Positions 20,465 to 35,400 of a stretch of DNA of 64,000 nt are shown here, one piece after another (position 1 is the first letter of the stretch; each line of letters starts with the position of its first letter). The notes under the pieces were generated by a model, which saw nothing but the letters and a program-made list of their open reading frames with translations, did no database searches and was not told the origin of the DNA. The position numbers were made by a program, and so were the translations under genes. Source of the stretch: Hippopus hippopus (Eukaryota > Mollusca > Bivalvia > Cardiida > Cardiidae); NCBI GenBank assembly GCA_946811185.2, contig OX328103.1, forward strand, positions 1,240,001-1,304,000. Direction: 5' to 3'.

Positions 20465-23400
20465 CTGAAATATATAGGTGGTTGATTGATTGATTGTGTG
20501 GTGTTTAATGTTAAACGCTTGTTTTTACTCAAAATAAACACAATTGTTGGCAGCAGATTTTACTCGTCACCTGGTAAATCAAACACCAAGATAATCACTA
20601 ATTGTTCCTCTTGACTTGGTGTATCAGTTATTGTCAATAAGGTTTGTAGTTATCTCTCTTAGATCATTCCCATATTAACATTTAACACCATTTTCAACAT
20701 TATTTCAGTTATATTGCAGCTGCCAGTGCACCTATCCATGCTTTCCTGGAGTTTCTTTTACCAGTGCTCTTCACAATTTTCTTTCCAAGCCACTGGCTGC
20801 TTTCCCAGATGACCATCGTTGAAACAATGGTCAGCATGAGAGAGGAATGAATCCTGTCGCAATGACTATCATCAAACCTTGGAAAGAAATTGGTTGAACC
20901 AGGGATCTAAACACAACCCCGTTTTCAAATCATGAACGCTACCAACTGAGCTATTGGGGCTCGGCTAAATATATAGGTGGATCTAAAACAACCTAGGCCT
21001 TGTTTCACAAAAAAACTTAATCTCTTATTCGCCTCAAAGCCACTAACAGACTCAGTCTCCGATTAGAGATGTGCATGTAGTTTGAGATACATTTCAAAAA
21101 CATTAAATCTTTACCAAAGGACAAAATTTTAGACTTGTCCAAATTAAAAGCATTTGCAGATGACATTTTAAATGTTGGTCAAATGATAAAATTTGTCTTT
21201 AATTGGGTAGAAAATGTTGTGGGAAAAGGAGAAAATGCTGGTTACCAGCATTTTCTCCTTTTCCCACAATGTTTTCAAAAGGCTTCTAAGACTTTAGTCC
21301 TGATTTTTCTCCTTTTCCTACAATGTTTTCTCCCCTATGTAAGACAGAAATCATCATTTGCGCTGTATTTAATTGCCTTTACAAATGCTTTCCATTTAGA
21401 CGAGTCCAAAATTTCATGGTTTGGTAAAGAGCATAACTTTATTTATAATAGCTGATCCATGCTCTGAGAAAAGGGGTTTTCAATGCATCTGCAAAAAGTA
21501 TCGACCCTGGTCAGCCGACCCAGTTGGCAAAGGCTGACATAGGTTAAAACTTATTGCTATTTGTAAATTTTCTGCTTATCAAAAGGACCATTCTACCACA
21601 GGATTCAATTCATTGTTAGACAAGATGGACCACAGAACTCAGTTGTTAGACAAAACAAAATTTTATGGGTCCATAGTGATGTGAAGACTTGCTTAGTATA
21701 ATGTATTTCAGAGATGCGTTAACTTTTGCCAAAACACAGCTTATTTGTTTATATTACACGAATGTCATCGAAAGTGTATGATGATGTTATTCTGTTTCTC
21801 AAGATAACAAGTAGACTTACATTTGCCGGACTTCTGTTGATGGAATAGGACATCTTTGAGTCAGTTTTTGGGGACATACTTCTTAACGAAGGCATTTTGT
21901 GAGGGGAGATATACACTGAATAGTTCTTTGACACACGTCTTGGTGACGTTGTGTGGCATCTGGCGGAGGGTAGGGGAGATAATGGTGGCATCTCCTGTAA
22001 GGGGGAATAACTGACAATTATTGAAAGAAAAAGGAAAATATCATTAGGAATGATACAAGAACATTATGGGAAAAGGACAAATAGCTTGTATCAAGCAAAT
22101 GCTTTTTTCCCAAAAATATTTTCAAAAGCTGTGAATATGAAAATTTTGTGTACACTGGTGAGGGGTCAATGTAAACAAAAACAAGAACAAGAGGACCATT
22201 GGCCCTACAGCCCTGACCATGTTTTATGAGAATCAGATTGAAAATATAGCCTCTAGAATACACACAAGATTTTTCTAAGATTTGTTCCTAGTGACCTACT
22301 TTTTGACCAGTGTCAACTACTTTTGACCTTGTCAGAGATATCATCAAGACATACATTATTAGTTGCAAAAGTATCACCGAAAATGTGGCCTCTACAGTGC
22401 ACACAAGGTTATTCTTAGATTTCTGCCAATAAGCTACTTTTTTGACCCAATGTAACCCAATTTTATGCTTGCCTGAGATATTATCGAAACAACCATTTTG
22501 GACAGGTTTCAAGAATACCAGTCTGAAAATGTGGCCTCTAGAGTGCCCACAAGGTTTTTCTAAGATTTGTCCCAGAGACCTACTTTTTGACATAACATGA
22601 CCTACGTCCGTATTCACCAACCATTCTTATAGTTGTCTTATTCGCCAAGATTTTCAAAATTTGAAAGTAACACAACTTCAGATTGGCTAAACCAGATGGT
22701 TTAGCCAATCAGAAATGTGTTGCTTTCAAATATAGGAAATTTTGGAGAATAAGACTGAGAATATTCTTAAGAATGGTGGGTGAATACGGACCTAATTTCA
22801 AACTCATCCATGATTTTATCAAGACTAACACGCTGACAAATTTTCTTGAGTATCCGACTGAAAATATGGCCTCTGGAGTACAAACACAGTAATCATTGAC
22901 ACCCGGACGACAGACTTTGTGCTCAGGTGAGCTAAAAATCAAGGGACCGAAAGCTCAGACAACCTACCCCATTTTGATGATTCACAGAAAATTTAACAGC
23001 ATACTGCTTAACTGCAGTAACAAATACCTGAAAAAAGAAAACATGAGAAGTTTGTTTGTTTGCAATTCGTGCTGTTTTAAACATTATTTCAGTTAAATTG
23101 TGGCAACCAGTGCATCTATCAATGCTTTCCTGGCGATTCTTTCACCAGTACTTAAACATACTCATCCCAAAGCCACTGGCTGCTTTCCCTAATAACAATC
23201 ATCTAAACAATAATCAGCAGTGAGAGAGAAGAACAAATTCTGCCGCACTGACTATCATCAATCCTCCGGAAGTTGGAACCAGCCATCTCCTGGTTTCAAA
23301 GTTTCACACCCTGCGTACTGCACCACCATGCTCTGCACAAATGTGAGAAAAAGCACTGATTTTTGCTCACTGTATTAAAGTTGAATGCCCTCAGCTTACT

Positions 23401-26400
23401 AATTTGAGAAACAGAAACAAGACTTTGCTTTTCAGTGGATTCATCTCATTTTGGGGAAGTACTTTCCATTTTTCATGACCTTAACCCTTTACCAAACAAT
23501 CCCTGGTTTTTACGACCCTGAGATAGAAGCCTATTGAAAACATTGTGGGAAAAGGAGAAAATGCTGGTAACCAGCATTTTCTCCTTTTCCCACAATGTTT
23601 TCTGCCCTGCTGGAAACAAATTTCAATTTTTGAGTTACATTTATTTTGGCGTCTGCAAGTGCTTTCAATCTGGACCAGTCTAAAACTTTGTCGTTTGGTA
23701 ACCCTTTGTAAAACTTCAAAATTTTTAGACTCGTCAAAAGTGCCAGCAATTGCAAACTAAAGCTGTCACTGAATGTGACTTAATACCCCCGCCAGCGCTT
23801 TGAGAGAAACAGGCAATTTAACAAAAAAATTTCTAAGTTCAAGGGGAGATTACCCTGCAATCATAGGGAGTAGATGATTGAAAACTGCGTCTTTCACAAA
23901 TTCAGTATACGATCAATGTATCAACAAACTTTCAATACAATAGCAGCAAAACTGTAGGAGGAGTTCGTGACACAAAATTACTAGTATTTTGTACACAGAC
24001 GGACACACGGACGGACGGACAGACAGACAGGCCGATTCCAGTATACCCCCGAAAACATTCGTTTTGCAGGGGTATAACTGATAAGAAAATTCAATTAAAA
24101 AACAGCAATTTTGTCTTTTGAAGGGAAGAAAACATAGATAAGGAAAATAACACTGGTTGTTTTCCCATTGTTTTCCCATACTTTCTTTTTCTTGCAATTG
24201 ACTAGAAATGGGTAAATCCTTTTGCTGCCTAGCATCACTCAAGGCACTTCCACAGACAGTGTAGGTCTAGATCAGATTATAAAAAAGAACAGAACCACAG
24301 TCAGACATGGCTAGATTTGTTGGGTGCATATACACAAATAGATAATTTGTTGACATTTACACCGAAAGACGAATGAAATAGCTTATAGAGGGATTAAATC
24401 CTTCTATTTCTGCAATAACACTGATTTTAAGAGACTTTTCTTAGCTTTTATCAAACATGAAAATCATAAATTTTCTATGCGTACACGTCCTAGCAACAAT
24501 GATGTCCGGAGGAGGTTTTATGTGATAAAACATTTTAACTGTTGGCTTAATTCTTTCAACAAGGATAAGTGTAATTCTACAAAGTGGTTAAGGGTTTTTT
24601 TTTTATGATAAATTATTTTGTGTTTTGAAACACAGTGTAAACTTACCCGATTATAGAACTGTATGAGATCACCACGCTCTTCCCCAAAGTCAAAATTGGA
24701 TCCCGTGCACTCAAGTTTGGTTGGGGTGGGGGGATGACTGCTGGGGTGGGGCACAGGTAAAGTGCTGGAGGATCGAATCAGCATGGATTCTGAAAATAAA
24801 ATGTATATCAGTCAGATTTGATGCTGCAGACGTAACAAGTTTGAAGCTGGATGCTCAGTTTTAATATTTTCAGTGATGGAAGGTAGCCGACAGATAAACT
24901 CACCTTCTGCAAAAATCAACAGTAAGAAAAGGGTTTTATTTTTGGATCCCTTGGACAATAGTTCATACTTTACAAGAAAATGAAGATGCAAAGACTACTG
25001 TCTGTGTAATCAGCCTTGAAATTCTTGTATCTAGGTCTATCATTAACTTTAAAGTTCTTTCCCACACAGCAACATGGTATTTTTATCAAAACTGAAAGCA
25101 TTTGTAGGAGAAAAAATCAAACATAACTAAAATAGTTGGTATTGTCATTGGAATAGGAGAAAAAACTATGGGTAAAGGAGAAAATGCTGGTTACCAGCAT
25201 TTTCTCCTTTTCCCATGATGTTTTCATAAGTTTTCCCCCCATTCGAGTCGTTAAAACTCAAGATTGTTTGGTAAAGCCTTAACAAAACAAAAATCTCTAT
25301 TTCTCTTTCGTTCAGACAGTTTAGAAACTTACTTTTATCTTTTCCGTCCTCCTTGTCTACCGTCGCTGGCGAGGCATTCCTACTGGCCCCTGCTCGACTG
25401 CCGTCACTACTTCCCGAGGCATGACGGTCCCGCGACGTCAATAACACACTTCTATATACCTGTAAATAAAGCAAGCAAGAATTAAAAATACCTTATTATT
25501 GTGACAGAACAGCCTACAGTTTCCTCTCACATTTGAGCAATCTTCTGGCAAAACAGGTTTAATGCATATCCATGATGCATTATATACTAAGCAAGTCATC
25601 TAATAATTGTGGATCTATACTGAATCATGAAGTAGAATGGTCCTTTGATATGCAGAATATTGACAAGCAAAGTTGAAGGTACATTGTGGAAAAAATGAGA
25701 AAACACTGGTTACCAGCATTTTCTCCTTTCCCACGTTGTTTTCAAAGGTTTTCTTCTTCAGGGTCGTTAAAACTCTACAGTGTGTGGTAAAGGGTTAAAT
25801 GGGGAGATATACAAGCCTTTCTGTGATAAGTGTTTGAAATAATGATTAATGTTTGTTTGTATCAAGAGTTTAACACCGTTTTTAACAGCTGAAATTGTAT
25901 CAAGGTAGTCAGTGCAGCTATGCATGTGTTTCCTTTCTCACACCAGTTATTTTATTTCCAGGCCACTGACTACTTTTCTCACATGCCATCAGAGGTGAGA
26001 GGCAAAAAATTGCTGGAAAGGAAGTGCCACTACCATATATGGAACCTACAACCACCAGGTCACCAGTCAGATATGAGATAACTTGCCTGCCTAAATAATC
26101 AAACATTTTACCAAACAACAAAATTTTAGACTGGCTCAACTTCCCAGCATTTGCGGATGACAAAATACATGTGACCCAAAATTTGAAATTTATTTGGGGA
26201 TGAGAAAAAAACATTGTGAAAAGGAGAAAATGCTGGTTACTAACATTTTCTCCTTTTTACACAATGTTTTCCAAGGCTTCCTTCTTTTAGGGTGGTTAAA
26301 ACTTGGGATTGTGTGGTAAAAGGTCATTAAGTTTATCAAATAATGATTACATATCCCAAATACCAGAAAAAGAAGCTGTTCTAAATAACTCACATGACTC

Positions 26401-29400
26401 TGGGCCTGAGGCTGTAGTCTATAGCACTTCATAATGTTCTGGAAAGACTGGGGTTTATCTGTGACCTGCAAATCGAGAGGGCAACATCTTTACTTAGTCA
26501 ATATATAAATATTACACATTTGGTTTATCTGCTAGGTAGGGTTTTAACCTGTTTTTGACATTGTTTCAGTTATGTCTAGCGGCCAGTGCATCCATCCATG
26601 CTCAGAGTTTCTTTTACCGGTACTTTGCGTTATTTTCTTCCAAAGCATCTGGCTACTTTCCCATTTAACCATTGTCAAAAATGTATACAGCTGTAACAGA
26701 GGAATGAATCCTGTTGCAACATCAGAGTTCAAATAATCCACTTGTCCGCTCAAATTGGCGAGAAAAAAATGGGTCTGGTTGAGTATCATTTCCTAAGCAA
26801 TTGTCATACAGGATGAGTAGCTTTTCTCGGTAGATCAAGCAAAACTACCGAAGGGGGATTCCCAGAAATATTGGTGAAATCTCATGACCCATATGCGTAC
26901 AAAACAACAAAATACTGATCATTTATTTTTCCACAGCAGTGGTAAAACGAAAATGGAAACAACTTTTTACACTGCATATGCATGATGTCCATAATGTATG
27001 CAACACTCCATTTATCAAGTTGGAGAAAAGATTCTGATCTCCCTGTGTGCGAATAAGAATGGTTTGTTTATTTGGTGTTTTATGCCACTTTCAACATTAT
27101 TTCAGTCATATCATGGCGACATTTCACATATTCATGTATTTCCTGGGTTTCACTAGTACTAGGCTAGGCCAAGGACACTCCTGTGAAGAACCCAGTGGAG
27201 CCAGTGAGGCTCGAACCTGGGGCCTCCAGGTCACAAGTCCTACACTTTACCACAGAGCAACAAATGACCCCTTGCGTGAATAAGAAATTTTAACTTTCCA
27301 ACGGAGTAAAAATATGGTAGATGAATTCTAAAATGGTTGAATATTATCAATATAAGGATCGATATCGGTTTTGTTTCTCTTTCGCATTGAATGTAATGAA
27401 TAAAAATTTGAAATAGATTATTCAATGATGACGAACTGCCACAAGGAAAATCTAAACGAACAGACCCATTGTGTATCAAAGACATTTCTACAAATATGTT
27501 GTCTGCTAAAGCCGAGATCCTCGAGTGTTTTTCTTCAATTTTAGAGTCACATTTATGTTGTCTGCATATGCTTTCAATTTGTCTATTATCTAAAATTGTG
27601 TTGTCTAGTAAAGAGTTTATCATATACCTTTGCAATCACATAGACAGCACACATGATGATCTGGTCCAAATGTCGATCTTTCAACAACGTGGTGTGGGAT
27701 ACGATCACATGCTCGATGAGAGTCCAGATCTTTTTGTGTAAATCTTCATCGTCTATCTCGAGACGATCACACAAATCCTGTAATCTCACGTGAGCTAAAT
27801 AGTACACCTGCAGAAGTTGAAATGAATGTAATTTATAGAAACTAAGTGTTGCCACTATCTCTAACTGAATTAGTCTTAATTCAATATTATTGTTTTCATC
27901 AATATTGTAAAGTTCTGATTTGCCGATTTTCTAAATTTTTTTTTCATAGCTCTATGGGGAAAAAAAAAATCCTCCAGACCTGGAACTACTTTTGCCGTCA
28001 AATTAATGTAAACAAACATGTAAATGTGATTTCATGTTTTTCTTTCTAATTTCATATCGAGTCCAAAGTTCAAATACTAGCTAAATCTATTTTCTGTGAA
28101 TATCATAAATTGAAAAAATATCGAACAATAAATTCTAAGAAAGAACTTAAAACTCACTGTTTACCGAGTATGAATTATCCAATTTTTAACTTACTTCCAG
28201 TGTATTAAACTTCTAATGATATTGCTACTGACTCTGCAATGTTCAATGCAATGCCAAATTGAATTGTGAGATCTAGTCTACTGTTTATGTGCGTATTTGT
28301 TACGTAATCACACTTTGTGTGATTAGGTTTTTTGTTTACATACCTCCATGTAAACAAAAAAATTCTCTTCATTCCTTAAATATTGTTGACAATGGTTTAA
28401 CTTTTTATCAAATGAAATAATTTTAGACCTGTTCAAATTCAAAGTGTTTGCAAACGACAAATAATATGATGTAATTTGTGAATGAAATGGTAGGCTCAGA
28501 AAACCTTTTCTCTTCAGCGAAGACCAGTTAAGTTTTACAAGAAGGAAACTTTAACATTATATTGTATCCAAGACTTAGTCTACATCATTTACCTTGTGTC
28601 TTCTGAACATAGATCTGATTGATGGTATGGTGTTTCACAACATTATATTAGTTAGTTATATCTGTTATATCACGGCGGCCAATACACCTATTGATGTCTT
28701 TCTGGAGTTTCTTTTACCGATACTCCGCACAATATTCTTTCCACATAACCATCGTCAAAACATTGACCAGCAGTGAGAAAGGAATGAATCCTGTCACAAT
28801 GACTATCATCAATCCGATGAAAGAAATTGGCCGAGCCGGGGATGAACTAGCGACCCCGTTTTCAAGTCCAGTACGCTACTGACTGAGCTACCTGGGCTTC
28901 TTGAATATAGTTCTGAACAGAGACTGATACTTAATGTTAGGTTCTATTGCAAACCACTACACAGAGAGCATGTCTCCACAAATTTTTCATAGATCTATTA
29001 ACCTTCTAACATATGACAAAATTTTAGACCAGTCCAAAATGAAAGCATTTATAGAAGACAAATTAAAGGTGGCCCAAATGACAAAATCTGTACTCGATAG
29101 GGTAGAAAACATTGTGGGAAAAGGAGAAAATGCTGGTTACCAGCATTTTCTCCTTTTCCCACATTTTTAAAGGTGTCTGTCTCAGGGTCGTTAAAAGTAG
29201 GGATTGCGTGGTAAAGGGTTAAAGGGTGAATAGTAATGGTATAAGTTTTATGAATACCTTTCTGATGAAAAGACCCACTGAACCTCCCTTTAATCGTTTG
29301 ACTGGTTGTGTTGACTGACCCTTCTGGTCGGCCTCTGAATCCGTGGAGGATTTGGTTTCATCTACATTAGTCCTCACAGCAGGAGTCTGAGGCGTGAGCA

Positions 29401-32400
29401 CTTGTGTCTGGACTGGTATTAAAACCTGAAAGTGACAAAAATCATCAACCGATGAAATCTTTTGATTTATTGATTGTATGGTGTTCAACGCTGTTTTCAA
29501 CATTAATGTTTCACTTTTATCGCTGCGGCTAGCGCACCTATCTCTGCTTTCCTGGAGTTTCTTCTACATGTAGTTCTCACAATATTCTTCCAAAGCCACT
29601 CGCTGGCTGCTTTCTCAAATAACCATTGTTGAAACTGTGATCAGTTGTGAGAGAAATGAATCTAGTCTCACTGAATATCATCTTTCTTCATAAAGGAATC
29701 AGCAAGATTTAATCCAGCGACCTCCTATTCTCAAGTCCTGCGCACTACTGACTGCACTACCAGGAATCTACTCAAATTACCTTTAACAGAATACAATAAC
29801 CTGAATCTTACTTTCATTAATCACATACAACTCCATCCAGGATCTGCATTCACCATCCATTCTTAAGAGCATTAAAAAATTTTGCAGTTATCGACTTTTC
29901 AACCAACAACAACTGAGGTTTAACCCTTTACCAAAGATTTCTTTGTTTTACCAAGTTCTAAGGAATAAGACTTTTGAAAACATTGTGGGAAAAGAAGAAA
30001 ATGCTGGTAACCAGCATTTTCTCCTTTTCCCACAGTGTTTTCTACCCTTTCAAAGACAAACCCCTTGATTAGCACAGCTCTCTTGTGGTTTGCGAAAGGT
30101 TTCTTCAAGCTAAGACATAAATCTTGCTGTGTGGTAAAGTGTTATCAGCCTTATTTTCCTACCATCATAATTTAGGGGATATCTAACCCTTAACCACACA
30201 ATCACGACTTTAAATGACCGAGAAAGAAGCCTTTAGAAAATATTGTGGATAAAGGAGAAAATGCTGGTGACCAGCATTTTCTCCTTTTCCAACCATATTT
30301 TCTACCCTATCAGAGACAAATCATCATTTGAATTACATTTGTTGTTTGCAAATACTTTCAATTTGAAACAGGCTAAAATTTTGTCATTTGGTATAAAGTC
30401 AAGGGTTGTTTTCAATGGTATTTAAGTAATGTCAAGACAACACTGTTTAAACCCAACTAATTTGGACTTTTCTACCCCATCAGAGACAAATCACCAATTT
30501 TTATGACCTCAAAGAGGGTTGAATAATACAAAATACTATTAAAAGGGTAAAATAAATTCTAGAAATTTATGATAAAATGATAGCTAACTGACATTTTCTC
30601 TCTTTTCCCCCCCATCAGTTTTCAAAATACTTCATTCTTAGAGTCTTCAAAACCCAGTCAAACAACAATATTCCACTGCAGTTGCTTTTATTGAAAAGTT
30701 TAAGTTGAAAAAGGGGCATATTAGTAACTGTGACAATATTTTGAAGGTTTACTACTCTTTTTGTATGAGTTTCCCTTTTGATAGCCAACAACTAGTCCAA
30801 GTTTGAAGGAAATATCTTTGATAATGACAGAGATATTACAAAGTGTCAAAGTTTTTGCGCAGCAATGCTGCTGCCAGGGCTATAACAATACCTTGATGTT
30901 TTCTTTGAAAACAGCCAAGCTAAGAATCGATGCAAAACAAACAATTCACCTGTCTGCCGTCCTGTGTAATGACCTGCTGGAAGGCAACAAGATGTTGAGT
31001 GGGCTTTGCTGGGGAGCTAGTCGAGGTGCCTGCCTCTGAAGTTAGTTTGGGCGTAACTTGTGTAATCACAGGGGCTGTTTGTGCACTGTTCACCCCGGCT
31101 GCAGAAAATAATCGTCTTTTGGCACTTCCTGGTGAGGGTGAGCTAAATCTGTCTGCTGCTGAGGGACCTGTGGGTGACTGCATCGGATCAGCTGAAATGT
31201 ATTATTCACACATGATCAGCTGCATGTAATATGTCTTTCACACGTCTTCATCCTACTTCAGAATATAGGCGAAAAACCGCCTGATACAGGTAGTTTTTTA
31301 TTTCAAAATGTTTGAGCGGCACTCTAGCAAATGCTGGTTTAGTTCTGACAAAATCAGGTTTGTAATACGTTATACAAAGCAATTCATTACATAATTATAA
31401 ACAAGAGGGCCATGATGGCCCTGTATTGCTCCACTGGCTAATACGTAAAATCCCTACATGCCAAACATTACAATACTTGGCCAATTGGTTTTGAACATAA
31501 GACCCCTGAGACAGGACTAAAATTGGTAGCCCTAGTTCATATGGTTAGTAACAAGAAGATTTCTAAAGATTTCACTATATAAGCCCATGTAAAACTTCTG
31601 ACACCTCGGGATGAATCAAATTCCACCCTAGGGCTATAATTTACGCACTCTTGGTGAAGGCGCTCTAGATATAGCTACATGCGAAATTTGGTAGCCCTAC
31701 GCTTTATGAATAAGTACAGGGAGATTTCTTAAGTTTTCTTTATATAAGCCCATGTAAAACTTGTGACCCCTGGGGCAGGGCCAATTTTGACCCCAGGGCT
31801 ATAATTTGGGCACTCTTGGTAGAGGCCCACTAGATCAAGCTACATGCAAAATTTGGTAGCCCTAGGCCTCATGGCTAGGTACAGGGAGATTTCTGAAGTT
31901 TTCCCTAAATAAGTCCATGTAAAACTTGTGACCCCCAGGGTGGGGTCAAATTTGACCCAAGGGCTATAATTTGGGCACTCTTGGTAGAGGCCCACAAGAT
32001 AAAGCCACATGCAAAATTTGGTAGCCCTAGGCCTTATGGCTAGGTACAGGGAGATTTCTAAAGTTTTCCGTATTTAAGCCCATGTAAAACTTGTGACCCT
32101 CAGGGCGGGGTCAAATTTGACCCCAGGGCTATAATTTGAAGAAACTTGATAGAGGCACACTAGACAAAGCTACATGCCAAATTTGGTAGCTCTAGGCCTT
32201 ATGGTTTCAGACAAGAAGATTTTCGAAGATTTCCAATATTTTTAAGTTTTGTTGCCATGGCAACCAGAGTTTTTGAAGGAATCAAATTCTTTCAAGAAAT
32301 TCTGAAGAGGACCATGGCAGGATCATTTCCGTGAAGTTTCATCAAAATTGGACGGGTAGTTTCAGAGAAGATGTTTAAAATAAAAGTTAACGCACGCACG

Positions 32401-35400
32401 GCGGACGTACGACGGACAACGGGCCATGACATAAGCCCGCTGGCCTTTGGCCAGTGGAGCTAACCAGTAACATCCATTTTGCCTTACAGCCATCTGAAGC
32501 GTGAGGTAAACTGTTCCTTAGACATGCAGAAATTTGAACAATGGGAAAAAGTTTTGACCCAAGCACACGCTGACCTTGGTCATTACTTTCTGCAAATGCA
32601 TTAAAACCCAATTTTTCAGATTATGGCTCTTTTACTTCATAAATGCATTAACCCTATACCAATCAATTCCAAATTTCAACAATCCTGGGGAAGATTACAT
32701 GAAAACATTGTGGGAAATGAGAAAATTCCTGTAACTAGCATCTTTTTTTCTTTCTTTCTAAAATGTTTTCAACCTATCAAAGACATATCGTCGAATCATC
32801 TAAAGTCACAGAACATTGAAGTTCGCGACCATTTTGTTTTTATGATAAGTTACATGATACTATATCGAAATCGGGGCTGGTGAGATCATACCATTTGTTG
32901 ATTTTATCATCTGCAAAAATCGCAGAAAAATGAGGTTTTAAGTCGGCAACTCTGCTACTTGGAAAAGCTCATTTTCAGAAAAGGTAATTTCATTAGTGCA
33001 AAGATCCCTTTCCATAAAAACCACAAATTATTCAGACAGAACCACATTTGAAAACTGTCATATTTCCATGATGTTTTGCTGTTAATGGGTGTCACGTGAC
33101 CATGTTAGAGGCGGAGACCAAAGGTCTGTCTATTTTTAAATTACTGGTTTTTTCTGACTTTCCGCGAATATACCTGCATGACAACATGACTGTCTTGTGT
33201 CGGCTGTGTCATGCTCGCTGAATAAATTTTGTGAATATTTGAAATAAATCGGGTATGTCTTGTGTACTTGAAGGATAATAATTGAATAACACATACAGTC
33301 AAGTGGAATTTCATTTTTACCCCTATAACTTAGGTTAATAAACACCGAAGCTTAATATTGCGATTTTCAGTTTGTCAAAGGTACAATGTCATTTGAGACA
33401 CATTTGTCATCTGAAGTTGCTTTCAAAATAGACAAGTTTTAAATTTTGTCATCTGTTAAAGAGTTGAAGGAATGAACCCAACAGTTGTTTTAGCAGACTG
33501 CAGTTGACAATCAGATCGTGTGAACTCGCTAGAATTTCAACCCTTATTCTGCTAAAGAAAAGTAATGAAACTTTCAAACTGATAGTACGAACCCAAATTT
33601 TCCCATTTCAAAGGTATTTTTTTGGGGAAAGATATCTCCTTATTGGACAGTGTACATCCACATTAGACTGCAAGTTATGTGCAGTCTGATCTTATTCTAC
33701 GCTGTCCGCAAAAGATCAGCAAGTCGTGCTTAGCGGCCTGAGGGTTAAACAACTGTATGGTGTAAACTCATTCCAATTTGAAGTGACCATATTCAGTAAT
33801 GCCAAGACATCAGAAATCATCCAAGTTTTCACACAATGATCACACAGAAGACAAGGCTTTCACAAAACCTTGAACAAAATATTTTCTTGGAAAAGAGCTA
33901 TGCTGTGTTAACTTTTTACCACACGACAATATTTTAGGCTTGTCTAAATCGAAAGCATTTGCAGACAACAAAATAAAAGTGACTGAAAAATTGAAATTTG
34001 TTTTGTGAAAGGTAGAAAACATTGTGGGAAAAGGAGAAAATGCTGGTTACCAGCATTTTCTCCTTTTCCCACAATGTTTTCTAAAGGCTTCTTTCTCAGG
34101 GTCGTCAAAAGTAGGGATTGTGTGGTAATGGGTTACACTCTTTACTAAACGACCAAATTCTAGACTCTTCCAAGCATTTTCAGATGACAAAATAAATGTT
34201 AATCAAAAATTAAAATTTAGTTTGGGAAGGTAAAAAAACATAGTGGGAAAAAGAGGAAATGCTGGTTACCAGCATTTTCTCCTTTTCCCACAATGTTTTC
34301 AAAAGGCTTTTTCCTCAGGGCCGTTTAAAGTCCGGATTGTATGGTAAGCGTTAACTGTATGTCACGTAAAAGGCTCTACCTTTCACTAGAGCACCTGTCT
34401 GTTTGTCCAACACGACCCGTCGCAAGCTTTTCTTGCAGTCTTTGCCCTGATCAGCCTGAGTAGGAAGGGACACCTGTAAACATTATATAAAATTTGTTAT
34501 TTCGATCACTGAACTCTTTACAAATAATACTGATTTAACAACACTGAAAACCTTGTGGAAAAAGGAGAAAATGTTGGCAACCAACGTTTTCTCCCTTATC
34601 ATATACCATCAACTGAGCTTCATTTGTCACCTGCAAATGTTATGAAGTTGTAATTCTCTCAATTTTGTGGTGTGGTAAAGAATTAACAATGAGAGAGTGA
34701 CTGTATGGTGTTTAACGCTGTTTGACATTATTTCAGTTATATCATGGGGGCCAGTGCACCTATCTATGCTTTCCTGGAGTCTCTTTTACCAGTACTCTGC
34801 ACAATATTCTTTCCAAGCTATTGGTTGCTTTCCCACACAACTATCGTCGAAACAATGATCAGCAGTGAAAGCGGAATGAATCCTGTCACAGTGACTATTA
34901 TCAATACTGGGAAAGAAATTAGCCAAGCTGGAAATTGAACCAGCAACCCTATTCTCAAGTCCTGCATGCTACTGACTGTGCTGGGGGGGAAGACAGAAAG
35001 AGATGGTGGAGAGATGGAGGAAAAAGATGAGGAGATGGAGGGAAGGACAGAGAGAGATCTGTTTCCTTGTTACCTCAGCAGAAAGTGGTATTGAGTCTGT
35101 GGCTTTTATTGTCTCCCACAGTGGAGAGTCATTCTTCCACGCCAAACTTTCCAATATACTCTCCTCGATCTGAAAGGAATAAATAGCAAATATCAAACAA
35201 AATGAGCCAAGCTCTGTGAAATGGAGGTTTCTGCACCATCAGAGACAGAAATCATAACATGAGCTTTTTTCAATTTGTCATCTGCAAATGCTTTAACTCT
35301 TTACCACACAATCCCGAGTTTTAATGACCTTGAAGAAAAGCCTTTTGAAAACATTGTGGGAAAAGGAGAAAATGCTGGTAACCAGCATTTTCTCCTTTTC

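Noticed and set aside
21990..24647. Direct splice of R13 to R15
   Set aside because: It would be in frame but would drop the conserved VFV..VK.YAVKF segment, which is encoded by the micro-exon at 22968-23027.
27469..27741. Plus-strand open frame opposite exon R10
   Set aside because: It is the complement of a conserved pocket-B exon and of MITE-like sequence; no motif of its own.
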